The position numbers and the translations under genes were made by a program. A model generated the notes under the pieces. The model was given only the letters and a program-made list of their open reading frames with translations. It made no database searches and was not told the DNA's origin. A DNA stretch of 64,000 nucleotides from Alectoria sarmentosa (Eukaryota; Ascomycota; Lecanoromycetes; Lecanorales; Parmeliaceae): NCBI GenBank assembly GCA_009733775.1, contig WOGZ01000129.1, positions 25,921 through 89,920 on the forward strand, read 5' to 3'. This document shows positions 22,830-34,936 of the stretch, one piece after another. Position 1 is the first letter of the stretch, and each line of letters begins with the position of its first letter.

Positions 22830-23567
22830 ATGTCATACCTAGGCTCCCTTAACTCCCTCCTCACATCTACAACCTCTCGCTACGCCTCCCTCCGCCGCAA
22901 CCTTACCTCTTCCTCCGAAGACGATTCCAACCTCACAGATCCCGAAGACTCGCATGTCTCCCGCGTATTGCGCGCTTACTACACAGAAAAAGGTCGCCCG
23001 TTCCCCGCATGGCTAGGTACAGATCCGCGAGAGGCGGCGAGGGCGCAGCAGAAAGAGAATCCGTACGTGACGAGTAGGCCTTTGGGCAGTCTACGTGGCA
23101 ACTCTAGTACAAGCGATGCTGCAGAAAGACCAGGGCAAGGGAGAGGATTGAGTGATTTATGGTCCGACTCCCCAGGTCCTGGCGGTCAGTCGCCGGTGGA
23201 AGAGCGAGGCAGTCTACGAAGAGGTCCACTAGGCGGACGAAGATTGGGTGCAGCCGCACAACCACAGCAACAGCAAGAGAGCCTCAATGTACGCCCGCTA
23301 CCTAGTCAGCGCGTTGGGAGCTATCAGACGCAGAATCCGGCATATGGACAGCAGCAGCAGTGGAGAGGTGATGGGAGAAATACGAATAGCCCGGGACCTC
23401 CACCTGGGAGCTCGGGCAGTGGGAGTGGGAGTGCGCAGGAGAGGTTGAAGGCGAGGCTGGGGAGGGGGAGCTCGTCGGGGTCGAGAGGAAACGATGATGG
23501 GAAGGCTGCACAGGGGCAGGGGAGCTATGCTACGCAGGGGTTGAGTGGGTGGCAGGGGAGAAGATGA
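22830..23567 (+). CDS. mso1: Mso1-like Sec1-binding exocytosis protein
   Basis: An intronless frame of 245 residues. The ATG at 22830 is chosen because the conserved region starts at once (MSYLGSLNSLLTSTTSRYA). The first 65 or so residues fit the Sec1-binding domain of Mso1, with DSHVSRVLRAYYTEKGRPFP and then AWLGTDP. The rest is disordered: Gly/Ser/Gln-rich with basic patches, and it ends ATQGLSGWQGRR. In yeast Mso1 binds the SM protein Sec1 and helps SNARE assembly at vesicle fusion sites. The same role at hyphal tips is inferred. Length is close to that of yeast Mso1 (210 residues). It follows fdh1 in tandem with 355 bp between. Confidence 0.75.
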   Translation: MSYLGSLNSLLTSTTSRYASLRRNLTSSSEDDSNLTDPEDSHVSRVLRAYYTEKGRPFPAWLGTDPREAARAQQKENPYVTSRPLGSLRGNSSTSDAAERPGQGRGLSDLWSDSPGPGGQSPVEERGSLRRGPLGGRRLGAAAQPQQQQESLNVRPLPSQRVGSYQTQNPAYGQQQQWRGDGRNTNSPGPPPGSSGSGSGSAQERLKARLGRGSSSGSRGNDDGKAAQGQGSYATQGLSGWQGRR

Positions 23568-23877
23568 TGTTCGGAGTACTCGTGGGATTGTTGCTAGGGG
23601 CTGGTGTCATCATTTTGAGCTTGGTGTAGGGAATCTTATGGAGCAATCGAGGAGTCCAGGAATTATTCATATTGACATCACCATATACCATAAGCTCTGC
23701 TCTATGCAATAGAGTAGCCCGTAAAACATAAACTACATCTGAAACCAGCGCCGGATAGGTACCGTGAAAATTTCCTGCGCCAAGCCATTCGTGTCTACAA
23801 CTCGATGTCTTTGTCTTTCCCCTGGCTTTAGCAAGCCATTGCGTGGGTGACTTCTTGCCGTGGATCTTTTTCCAGTG

Positions 23878-26641
23878 ATGTTGCAGCTATGGTGCTTCTC
23901 AGCGCTCGGGATAGTACTTTCCTTGGTCTCTGTAGTACTTGGGGACGACGCCGCTCAACATGTCCTTTCCGAGCACGCCAGAGTCTCAAACGACTCGCTG
24001 CTATGGGGTCCTTACCGGCCGAATCTATATTTTGGTGTCCGGCCTAGGATACCGAAGTCATTGATGACGGGGCTAATATGGGCAAAGGTGGATAGCTTTC
24101 AAGGAGTGCAGAACAGTACGAGGTTTCAAAATTTCCGGGGAAAAACCCGAGGTCTATGCAATTTTGGGCAATTGGCTGATCCGATGCTGTTATAGACTTC
24201 CGGCATACCTGCGAACAAAATGAGGGCATGGCTGGATACGGTTGGGATGAGTACGATGTGCGGCATGGCGGGCGCCAAATCATACATGATGCGGGCAACT
24301 CAATGGACATTACGACTGATTTCGTGAAGATACCGGGAGGACAGCACGGTGGTAGCTGGGGCGTTCGAGTCAAAGGAACACCAAGAGAAGATGCGCCCGC
24401 TCGATTGATGAGTACTGTGCTCTTCTACGCTGGGATGGAGGGTTTCGGGAGTCTAAGTGTGCAAAACGAGAGGGACGATCTGGGAATTTTAGGACCTGTG
24501 ACTATGGAAGGTTCAAGCAATGAACTTGGAGACTTCAAACTTCAGATCACCGAGGGACCAAACACCAATTCGCATCCACCTCCAAACCACAAGAGCTATG
24601 AAGAGAAGCCTATGGATCGGTCGGTGGTTACGAGTCTGCAAGTACCGGAAGGCGGCATGTGGCAGGCTAAATGTACGTCAATCAAACAAGCTTTTCTCGT
24701 TTAGTACACGTTGGCTTACTCGTTGCTTGATTGATTGAAGCACTCATCTTTTCTCAGATGAAAGAAGAGATTGATGCAATGATTGCCCAGTATGGACAGG
24801 AGAACGCACCACCACCTTGGGCGACGTTTACAATAGCCAACGACATCAAGGAGGGAAATATGCATGTTGTTCAAAAGATCTTCGAGGGTCCTTTCGAGGT
24901 CAGATGGCGCTTCGGGGTCACTGTTAACTTATTTACTGACCGGCTGCACAGTTTGACATTATGTATTCTTCAGCGTCCGCTGAGGCGCCAATCACGTGTA
25001 AGTCAACTTTCATCAACTCTTTGCACCAGTCACTGACTCTCCGAAGCGGACGACCTTAGTGGAACCATCAAAAAAACGACTACCCAATTCGGGGACCGCT
25101 TCAAGAAATTAATGACTCCCCAAGCTCCCTTTAACAAGTCAAAGTACCGAGGGTTCGCCAAATCTATGTTTTCGAATCTCATCGGAGGTATTGGGTATTT
25201 CTATGGAGATTCCGTGGTGGACAAGTCATATGCTCCTGAATACGAAGAGGAAAATGAAGGTTTCTGGCAAGAGACCGCAGAAGCTCGTATGCGCCAAGGA
25301 GATGTCAGACTTGAAGGACCCTCTGAGCTGTTTACAAGCATACCATCTAGACCATTCTTTCCTCGAGGCTTTCTGTGGGATGAAGGGTTCCATTTGATAC
25401 CTATCGCCGACTGGGATATGGACCTTACGCTAGATATCGTCCGGAGCTGGTTCAACCTTATGGATGAAGATGGATGGATTGGGCGCGAGCAGATTCTGGG
25501 TCAAGAAGCCCGCAGCAAGGTGCCCCAAGAATTTCAGGTTCAGTATCCGCACTACGCCAACCCTCCTACGCTTTTCTTGATTTTCGAAACCCTGATCGAC
25601 AAGCTGGAAGAGAAGCCGGCCACTAAAGGGACCGACGACCCTCTAGAACATATTCGCAGCGCTCACTTGCAGAGTCTTGATGTCGCTATCGACTATCTGC
25701 GCAATCTTTACCCACTACTAAAGCGTCACTACTTCTGGTTCCGCAGAACACAATGGGGCGACATCAAGTCCTACGACCGAGAAGCGTTCTCCACCAAAGA
25801 AGGCTACCGCTGGCGAGGCAGAGACACCCGTCACATATTGACCTCTGGTCTCGACGACTACCCTCGGCCGCAGCCACCGCATCCAGGAGAGCTGCACACC
25901 GATTTGATAAGCTGGATGGGCATGATGACACGCTCAATGCGACGAATCGCTGAAACAATCGGCGAAAGCGATGATACGAAAGAGTTCGCAGGGTACGAGA
26001 CAGCAATTGTCAGAAACATCGATGATTTGCATTGGGATAAGAAAGAAAAGACTTACTGTGACGCGACCATTGATGACTACGAGGAAAGCATACATGTTTG
26101 CCATAAGGGATATATATCTATCTTCCCATTCCTGACTGGTCTTTTGCCGCGGGATAGTCCGAGGTTGAAGGCAATACTGAACCTGATCAGCGATCCCGAG
26201 GAACTCTGGAGCGATTACGGATTAAGGAGTCTGAGCAAGAGCGATGAATTCTATGAAACAGACGAGAATTACTGGAGAAGTCCGATATGGATGAACATGA
26301 ACTACCTCGCCGTGAAAAGTCTCTACGTAAGTCCCAATACTTACCTCCAAGGAGGCCAAAGTATTCCCACTAACAATATGTAGGACATTGCAATCCAACC
26401 CGGCGACCACAAATCTCAAGCCACCGATATCTACAACTCTCTCCGGAAGAATCTAGTCGAAAACGTCTTCAACGAATGGGAAAGAACGGGCTTCGCGTGG
26501 GAGCAGTATAATCCCGAAACGGGTGCTGGACAGCGAACGCAGCATTTCACCGGCTGGACGAGTCTGGTGGTGAAGATTATGGCAATGCCGGATTTGAGTT
26601 GGAGTGACGGAGGGGAGGGAGTAGTGCATGGGGAACTGTAA
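23878..26641 (+). CDS. gls1: Mannosyl-oligosaccharide glucosidase (alpha-glucosidase I, GH63)
   Basis: Six exons (23878-24115, 24196-24672, 24741-24898, 24952-24997, 25047-26326, 26384-26641) give 818 residues, close to yeast Cwh41. The enzyme removes the terminal alpha-1,2-glucose from Glc3Man9GlcNAc2 on nascent glycoproteins in the ER. A signal anchor (MLQLWCFSALGIVLSLVSVV) leads a luminal protein. GH63 landmarks are LLWGPYRPNLYFGVRPR, HTCEQNEGMAGYGWDEYD, PGGQHGGSWGVRVKG, FPRGFLWDEGFHLIPI, DGWIGREQILGQEA, SGLDDYPRPQPPHPGELHTD and HFTGWTSLVV. The catalytic module is in the large fifth exon. Exon 4 is only 46 bp. Every junction keeps phase and restores conserved residues, so the model is firm. 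Start 23878 is the first ATG in frame. Confidence 0.95.
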
Positions 26642-27080
26642 GATAGTTAGGGTTGGTCGTTGTGTTTTTGTAAATCTAGGAATACTTGGATCTGATTTCG
26701 CACTATATGAAGGATTCGGGCCAAAGCAGTAGGTCAAGTGAAAGGTCGATGATCTATTCAAAAGCGTTGGATATAACTCTCGACAACAAGTGTATCGTAC
26801 CACCCTCGACGCCTTGAGCCTAGTTTGGCTACCGCGACCGAATGGCAAACAATTCGAGTGGAGGAGGCGTTCTTAGCTATCGATACGACCTCGATATGAA
26901 CAGGTAGTCTGGGCTTCGCACTTATCTTCATTGCTCCCGCGACTAATCCATCTGCATCTTCTTCCAACACCCCTCAGCTTTCCCAACTTGTTCTCCCACC
27001 TCTCTCCCCATTTTCAAAGGCAGACTTTTTGCTCGCCTCGGACGACCTTCCTCCAAGTCCCCTACTTCGCTTTCAACCTT

Positions 27081-27116
27081 TTCCTCTCCTCTCCTCTCCT
27101 CTCCTCTCCTCTCCTC
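27081..27116. repeat. (TCTCC)n microsatellite
   Basis: About seven perfect tandem copies of a five-base pyrimidine unit. Confidence 0.95.
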
Positions 27117-27445
27117 ATCTCAGCTCGCGAAAAGGTTGATCCAGAAACGGCGCTGCGATCGAGCTTTTCCAATCCAAGCCAAACCAAACCACCTCGTCGA
27201 CGAGCTGCGTAGCCGCGCTTCCGCCAGCCAGCTGAACTGGGCTGGATTCATCTCTGCCGGCTTGAGTTGGGGACGTGGGTTTCAAAACAAACGGTCGATT
27301 TGGCCAAGCTGGAGGAGGAGACTTTGGGTCGCAAATGATATAAACAGTTCCTTTGGAGGAGCTCGGTAGCCGCTGGACTGGCATCGTTTTGATTAATTGC
27401 CACTCACGATTTTGTCTTTTCTCATAGTCGTTTCCTATGCTAATT

Positions 27446-27472
27446 GGATGGATGGATGGATGGATGGATGGA
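27446..27472. repeat. (GGAT)n microsatellite
   Basis: About seven tandem copies of GGAT, uninterrupted. Confidence 0.95.
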
Positions 27473-28066
27473 GAGGGACAAGTCCCCTGTGGAGGAATAA
27501 CGACTGCGACGCGCGGGCTTCCGATTGACGTGTTGTGACGAGTGTGGATATATATCCTCCTTCGTACGTACGGCGGCCGGTAAAGCGATATCGACCTGCC
27601 GTGTCGCCTTGGTAAATCACAGGAGGCGTCTGAACTTGTCTGACGGGACGGTAATAGCTCGTCGTGCCCGTTGGATATGATAGGGGATTTTCTGGACGCC
27701 GGCATGCGATGATTGTGATGGCTATGTACTGATGGCTGTTCTGCAGGACTTTTTGTTGCGGAGTGGTCTTTGCTTCACGGTATCAGGGCGATAACGCTAC
27801 TAGTCACCAGCACTGCGTAGGAGTGTCACCACGTTGCTGGTGCTGAAGGGTATTAATACTGTCGACCTTCGTTGAGCGCGAAATGTAAATGGAGAGCGCG
27901 TGTTGCAGACTGTTCGCTTTGAGGAAGTAAAAGATCAGCAGCAGCTTCTTCGCTGCGAAATATTTTGAATGTTCCCGCCTATGCTAAGTGAAAGCCTGTA
28001 TCTCGATCGAATGAACGCGACAGAAGAAAGAAGACGATCTTGAAGCTTGGAAGGTATGATTGCCCT

Positions 28067-30412
28067 CTAGTGCTTGTACATTGGTGTGCTGACATACGAC
28101 GACAATAACGCGGACAACTTCAGCGGAAAAGAATCCTGAACCCCCCACTTCAAAAGCCCATCGTCTACAAGCCGCTCTCGCAATTTTTTCAGTTCTATCT
28201 CAGTGAAATCTCCTTTGTCGTCCAGTGGGAGCTCCAACATCGTAGTCTTTTCACCCGCATTGCTGATCATGTGAGCACCTAACTTAATGAGCATTATGCT
28301 GAGCTGCGATTTTCTGCTTCTGAGAGCCAGGTAGAGCGGCGTCACCCCATCGTAATTATAGGCATCGATATCTGCGCCGCATTTCCAAAGCATTTGAGAT
28401 GTTTTGGTTTCCGTCTCCAAGTCATTGTTCATCAAGGGGCCTCGGTTGGCTATCAAGTGAAGCGCTCCTTCCCCACTACGATCCACGGCGTTAACGTCTG
28501 CACCATGTGTCAACAACAATTGGAAAACCTTTTCGGCCAATGACGGGGCATCCCGCATATCTGCTGCCTCGAATACGCTGCTCGAGGACAGTGCATGAAT
28601 AGCTGTTCTCCCATAAGGATCTCGACAGTTCGGATCCACTCCATCATTCAAAAGCCCTTCGACAGTTGACCAAGCTTTGACGTTTATTGCATAAAAGAAA
28701 GCAAACATCTTTTTGCCATCGCGAGCGCCCGTATCGTGATGGGTGAGCACTGTGCGGACATTGGCCACTTGGTCGAAAATACAGGCCAACTGCAAAGGAT
28801 CAAGCCCGTTGGAAGTCTGGGCTTCAAGGTCGGCGCCGTTGGCCAACAAATGAGTAATGATATTGCGTTGTTTTCGAGCTGCTACAGCCCAGTGGAGTGG
28901 TTGCCATCCAGGCCCGTGATGATTTGGTGGCTCGCTTGGGGCGTCAATCACAGCTCCTGCTCTAATCAAAAGATCAATTATCTCTATCGAGCCACTGGCA
29001 GCGGCCAAATGGATTGGCTGGGCGTAACGGTATTCGGCTCGCGCAGCAATGTCAGCTCCATTTTCTACGAGAAATCGAGCCATTGGCCCTTGGCTATTGT
29101 TTGCTGCTAAGTGAAGAGGTCGCAATCCAATAGATCCGTTGATAGTCTCGATCCAATTCCCGTGAAAACGGAAGCCCCCACTTGTCGAAGCAATGGTCTT
29201 CTCTTCGACGCTCGCACTGTGTTCCAACAAAGTCTTCACGACATTGACATGTCCGTGCATGGCAGCAACGTGGATTGCTTTGAACCCGGAGTATTGGGCT
29301 TTTTTAAATCGAGCGTGCAGATCGGTCCCGCGGACTAGCAGCCGCTCGACTTGAACATTGTCGCCCTGTTCGCAGGCCCGTTGGAGCTCATTGTCAAAGG
29401 TCGGGCCTGATAGATTGGCAGTGTTGGCTCCCCCAGAGAACCGAGGTCTGCTTTCAGAATAGGCGTCAGAGCGGATCGTCTCGTCGTCATGAACGGATAC
29501 ATCGCAACTTGCTGCGAGCAAGCTGTCCGCCTCAAGTTTATCTCGAATAGCCTCCCAGTCTACAACAGTCTGGTTAGTTATTTTCGCTGTTTGCTTTCGG
29601 TTGAAGCTTGTTCGTGCTTCAGAGAGCTCTTTGATCATCATGTTCTTGGAAGTTCTCATATATACTTTGCTCGTGAAGAGCCAGTTTTCAAAGCCCAATG
29701 GGCGATAATCTATGGGGTCTTGACCTTGACCGCTTGAGTAGCTGTCTCTTGGACTAGTCGATACGGACATCCGGGAAGGCACAATTGAATCGATTGAGTA
29801 CGCGCCTTCGGCGGATTTCTGAAATTGGGTTTCTGATTTTTGGAGCAGCTTTATTCTGGCTTGTGGTGTAGGACTAGACGATGTCAGTATATCATGACTT
29901 TAAATCTCGGCATCGATGCTTGAATAAGCGTACTGTCAGGGGAGGGGAGCGGCGAGATTAACATAATAGAGAGCGCCTTACAGATTCACCGCTTGCAAGA
30001 AGAGACTCATCGATAAGACCTGGTCTCGTATCCGGCTTTGGTGGCCCTGTAGAGAACTCTCATTCCAGATCAATCTCGAACGTTGTGCAAAGCTGAGATG
30101 GTCGACATCATAGGCCTGCACGTCATGCTGAAGTGCCTCCATTACTAATGTACCGGTCTCCAAGAACCCTTCCACGCGCTTCATGAGGCTGTCATCGTGC
30201 AGACTCTCCTCCTCAGCATACCTTTGAAACCATTCCCCGATTTGAGTCCATGAAAGCTGAAGGATGTCGAGGTTCTGTGCTAAGGATTTGATGGCAAGCT
30301 TAGCATTCTTGTATTTGCTCGCAACGTCATTGAGAGTCTTTGCTGTACTGCCAAATTGCAATGCTAGGCCGAGCGAACTTTGAACAAGTCCGACTACTGA
30401 TATTGGATCCAT
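28067..30412 (-). CDS. Fungal_N (NLR-type N-terminal) domain plus ankyrin repeat protein
   Basis: Two exons, 30412-29982 and 29873-28067, joined by a 108 bp intron (GTAAGG...CTAG), encode 745 residues. The first 145 residues (MDPISVVGLVQSSLGLALQF, then helical heptads) match the N-terminal domain that heads many fungal NOD-like and ankyrin proteins. A Ser-rich linker with PTPQARIKLL follows. From about residue 300 to 690 there are some ten ankyrin repeats, such as AIHVAAMHGHVNVVKTLLEH, PLHLAANNSQG, PIHLAAASGSIEIIDLLI and ALHLIANRGP. There is no NACHT or NB-ARC ATPase between the two parts. It sits 480 bp from the left terminus of a dead transposon. A role in signalling or heterokaryon or non-self response is inference. 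The partner is unknown. Confidence 0.85.
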
Positions 30413-30891
30413 TCTCGAGGAGACTGTGGAAATCAGGGAGAGAGCAAGGCGGGATACTCGACTCTACAAGGCTGGAAAAGTGGGGTTGCACATCGAAGGG
30501 CGTATGCGAGCCTGTAAGTCCGTGCAAACAATCAGAAAGATCAAATGAAGTTCGAAAGTCTGATAGAGATTCGACTCCCAGCACGCTGTGATGGAACAAA
30601 GCTCATGTTGAGAAGTCGAGTTTTGGTTTTGTCACAGAGGCGGGATGGCTAGAACGAGGCTGCGAGGCTGCACCTTGTCATGCCCATCGTCGACTGGCTA
30701 ATGCAGTCAAGGCCTCCGCCCTGCATTGCCGAGTCTACTAGCCACAGCCCCTAGAATAACACCAACCACGTTGATGTGGAGTCGCGTCTTGATCAAAAGC
30801 CTCGTCTTCCTGAACCACTTTTTTTCCCCTTCCACGCTGCCGTATGCTGTTCCGAACTGTTAGTTAGAGTCCTGACCGAGAGCTGCATTTA
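30413..30891. other. Promoter-side gap between ankyrin gene and transposon
   Basis: About 480 bp of normal base composition and no gene. It is the expected promoter of the ankyrin gene, cut off on its far side by the transposon terminus. Confidence 0.45.
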
Positions 30892-31029
30892 GCGTATTCA
30901 TGATTGTTGTCAATGCTTGGCACACGGGATGGAACTTTCCAACTTATATGTTTTTGTACTGTAGCATGAGCATCCTCCCACAACTGCTTTCATAATTGAT
31001 ATATACTTATCGCATAATCAGAATTTGAA
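30892..31029 (+). repeat. Left terminal inverted repeat
   Basis: Matches the reverse complement of 34799-34936. Examples of transition differences are CCAACTTATATG here against TCAACCTATATG at the other end, and CAACTGCTTTCATAATTG against CAATTACTCTCACAACTG. Confidence 0.9.
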
Positions 31030-34000
31030 CTTATATAGAGGTCTCGGGCGCATAAAGATCTCGGACGCGTGTTTTATCCTTTTAATCGTTATGCTTTTAT
31101 TTTATAATGTCGCTGTTAAGATTGAAGTCGAGCATCTTTTATATTTTAATTGAAAATTTAATATAATAATCATTGAGATACGTTATAACATTCGTATAAT
31201 GTATAAATAATAAAAGCGTTTTCAAATGTATCGAATTATAAGTTCTTTATCTCATTTTTAATTTATTAAAAATCTTTATCGAATTATCATTGCGATAAAA
31301 GAAACTCTTTTAAAATATTAAAAATAACAATTTTAATTTTATCAAAATGAGCTGATTATCTTTTTAAAAAAGAAATAAAATATTATAATTAATTAATTCA
31401 CGATTAATTGTTTATTGAAAAACGAAAAAATTAATCATAAAAGAAAATAAATAATAAATAATATATAAAGTTTAAAATTGCGAATTGATTAATAAATTTG
31501 AATATTCGATATAACGACGAAATAATTAATCTTTTTAAATGAATCGTTATTTAAATAATAAATCAAATAACGATATATAATATATACGCTTATTAATTAA
31601 TCGACGAAATAAAATAACGATATAATAAAAAAGCGCATTTAAAACATTTTATTAACATATATTATTAATGAGTATTTATTTTATATAACGATTTATAAAA
31701 GATATTTCAACTAAAAGAATTTTTTAATTTGAATTCGAAACGAATTATTATTTTATTATAACGTTTACTTTATATTAAAAAGCATTATATATTTAAATAA
31801 CATTAACGTTTATTTAAATTCGCGTATCGAATATGTTATTTAAAAGATTGATTTTATGATCAAGTTTCTTTCTCTTTATTTATCGAATTATAATTTTATC
31901 GAATTGTTTTTTAATATTTTTAAGATTTAAATGAAACGTTATTAAAAGCGGATTTGATTATCGTTTGAAAGCGACTTTAAAGGCTTTTTTTAATACGCGA
32001 TTAATTATAATAAATGTGATTAATACGTTAAATAACATTTTTAACATGCGATTGAAAAATACATTTTTAAAAACGATTATGAGATTTTAAAATATGATTT
32101 TAAGACGTGATTTTTGAAAAAAAATTGAAGAATTTAAAGCATCTCGTATGTATAAAGCGTTATAAAACGAATTTTAAATGTGATAAAATTTAGTAATTAA
32201 AAGACGCTTTTGCGTTTATAATTTATATATAATATATTTAAATATTTAATTTATTTAAATATTTTCGTTAAAAACGTAGCGTTTAAAAAAGAAAAAACGA
32301 TAAAATAAGTATTACGTGTGACTTTTCGACATTATCTTTATTATAATCTTTTAAAAATCGAATAAAATCTTTATTTATGAGATCAGATGAAAAAAATTTG
32401 ATTTAAAATAAAATAATAATGTTTTATGATTCTCCTCTTTATATATAACGATTTAAATAATTAAATTATATTAAAAACACGTTATCGATCGACTTATTAA
32501 TAGATTTTAATATATGAAACTTATTTAAAAAAGTGAAGAGTGTAATAAAGTATAAGATGATATATAATATAAAATTATAATATGATATAACTTTATTTTT
32601 TAAAAAGATCGATTATCAGAATCTTAAATATTTTCAAATTAATTTTATTTAACGATTAATCGAATCGTATATTGATTTTTAGCGTGTTGAATAATATACT
32701 TATTTTTAAAAAAATTCATTTTATCTTAAATCGATTAAATGTTTAATTGATAAATACTTTTCACGATATATTTTTTTGAATTCACGAAAATCTTTTTTAA
32801 ATTCTTTGATGAAATCGTTTGATAAATTTAAATTAATTATTTTTTTATAAAGTGTAAAAGATATATTATTATTTATTTTCTTTAAATAATCGAGGTTTTA
32901 CATTTATAATTTTATAATATTGTTTGCTTTTTTAAATAATTGTTTTTTAATTTCGAAATTAATGATGCGTATTTTTCAATTTTAATAATTTTTTATAATT
33001 TGTTTTTTTTTCGTTTTGATTTGTTTTAATAAAATTCGATGATAAAATAAATAAAGAAATTCGAGAAGTAAATGAAAATGAAAACGATTTAATTAATTAA
33101 TTTTATAATAAAGAAGAAAAAGATTGATATTGCGCTTGTTGATAAAAATAAAACAATTACGAAAAATTATAAATTAATTAATAATAAAGCGAAGAAATAT
33201 ATTAAAACGAAAGTTGTTATATATATTATTATTATATTAAATAATATAATTTAATATTATTAACGAAATCTTTAATAAGCGTTAATTCAACGAATTGTTT
33301 TTAATATTCGAGAAATTATTTTAAAAGAAACTTTTTCTCATTACGCTTTTATTTTATTAATAAATTTTTATAATTTGATTTTATAAATTTTTATTTTTTG
33401 ATTAATTGACGATATAACAATTTTAATAATTATTTTAAAAAAACTTCGTTTTATTTATAATATATTATAATAATTTAATTCTTCGTTTAAATAAATTTAA
33501 GCGCATAATGTTCGTTATTAAATAATGTTATAAAATAAAATTTATTATAATTAATGCATCGTCTATTTATGCATTTTCATTAATTAATAAACTTTTTATC
33601 GTATATTTCGATTACTTTATTTTTATTTTATTATTCAATAAAAATCTTTATTTATTATATTGTTTTTATATGTTAATAAGCGAAAAATCTCATTAAAAAG
33701 TTAATAGCATTAATAATTCTTTTATTTAACGATGTAATAATATTAATAATAATGATTTCGACGTTTATAACTCGTTGATATTTTATTTATTAACGTTTTA
33801 ATTTAAATTTCATCTTATTATTTCATTTGTTAAATTGAAAATTATTCAAATTAGTTCTTTATTTAAAAGTTTTAATAATATTCGATTTAATAACGATCGT
33901 GTAAAATATTATTTCATCGTCGAAATTTAATATTTATATGATTTTATAAATTTGTATTTTAAGCTCGTTTATGTTAAAGTTGTTATATAATTAATTATTT

Positions 34001-34798
34001 TGATTAATTTTTTTTGATTATCGAGGGTGTATAATCTTATTCGTTCGTTTTTCGTTGATTATAATATTAACATTATATATAAATAATAACTTTTAATTCG
34101 TTTCAAGGTTTTCTTCTTTTTTATGATCGATAACATTTTTAAAATTTTCGAAATCCTTAAAATCGTCTTTATTTTCGTTTTTATTCTTTTTTTTTTTTTA
34201 AATAAATGAAGCTCGTTAAGTATTAATTTTCTTTATAACAATAATAACAATAATAATAATAACGATTTTTTTTTTCAATCTTTTTAATAATAACGACATT
34301 TTTTTGAGTCTCTTTTTTTATAAATATCGATAATTTAAATTTAAAATATTCGAGAATGTATATTGAATAAAAAATTTTATTTAAATTGCGTTTATTTAAG
34401 CTTATCTTTGTTTTTTATTTTTTATTTTTAAATAATAATATTTTTCATTACTTTTATTGCGTTCTTTATAACGATTTTTCGAATTTTTTTTAAAAAAATT
34501 TCCGCGGAGCGTTACTTTTAAGTCTCAATAATATTAATTTATTTTATCGTCGCTTTTTTCGAGCGATAATAACAATAATGATTTATGCAATTTTCTTATC
34601 GCATTGTTTTTGATTTGTTTTTTTTATATTACTTTTAAATTAACGCTTATCTTTTAATCTCCTTCGCAAAAATCAATTTAATAAAAATAAGACGATTATC
34701 TGCGTTGCGAGTGCGGGATAAAAAAAAAGGCGACGAGATGAATGATGAGTTATTAATACGTGTGAAAGGAGACATGATAGCGGCGATATTTGTATGAT

Positions 34799-34936
34799 TT
34801 CAAATTCTGATTATGCGATAGGTATATATCAGTTGTGAGAGTAATTGTGGGAGAATGCTCATGTTACAATACGAAAACATATAGGTTGAAAAGTTCCATC
34901 CCGTGTGCCAAGCATTGACAACAATCATGAATACGC
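34799..34936 (-). repeat. Right terminal inverted repeat
   Basis: Inverted partner of 30892-31029. The match ends sharply at both the outer (GCG/TA) and inner (GAATTTGAA) borders. Confidence 0.9.

Larger units (their letters stand above)
26642..28066. other. Intergenic with two simple repeats
   Basis: 1.4 kb without a supported gene, lying between the 3' ends of gls1 and the ankyrin gene. It contains the TCTCC and GGAT microsatellites listed separately. An open minus-strand frame across 27115-27705 is largely a product of the GGAT repeat (Ser-Ile-His-Pro runs). Confidence 0.5.
30892..34936. mobile_element. RIP-degraded class II transposon with long terminal inverted repeats
   Basis: The ends are inverted copies of each other over about 138 bp (30892-31029 against 34799-34936), starting GCGTATTCATGATTGTTGTC. 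Both ends abut TA (30890-30891 and 34937-34938), consistent with a TA target duplication, though the symmetry also allows the repeat to extend to ATTTA. The visible mismatches between the two ends are all C/T or G/A transitions. The 3.8 kb interior is about 85% AT with no open frame of any length and no recognisable transposase. This fits a DNA transposon destroyed by RIP. The family cannot be assigned. The TA site suggests Tc1/mariner, but 4 kb is long for that group. Confidence 0.85.

Noticed and set aside
27115..27705. Minus-strand open frame of 196 codons
   Set aside because: Its length comes mainly from the GGAT microsatellite (Ser-Ile-His-Pro runs) and low-complexity Pro/Ser sequence. 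No domain, no splice support.
30892..34936. Centromere or mitochondrial insert as explanation of the AT-rich block
   Set aside because: The inverted termini differing by transitions and flanked by TA identify a transposon, and no mitochondrial genes are readable.
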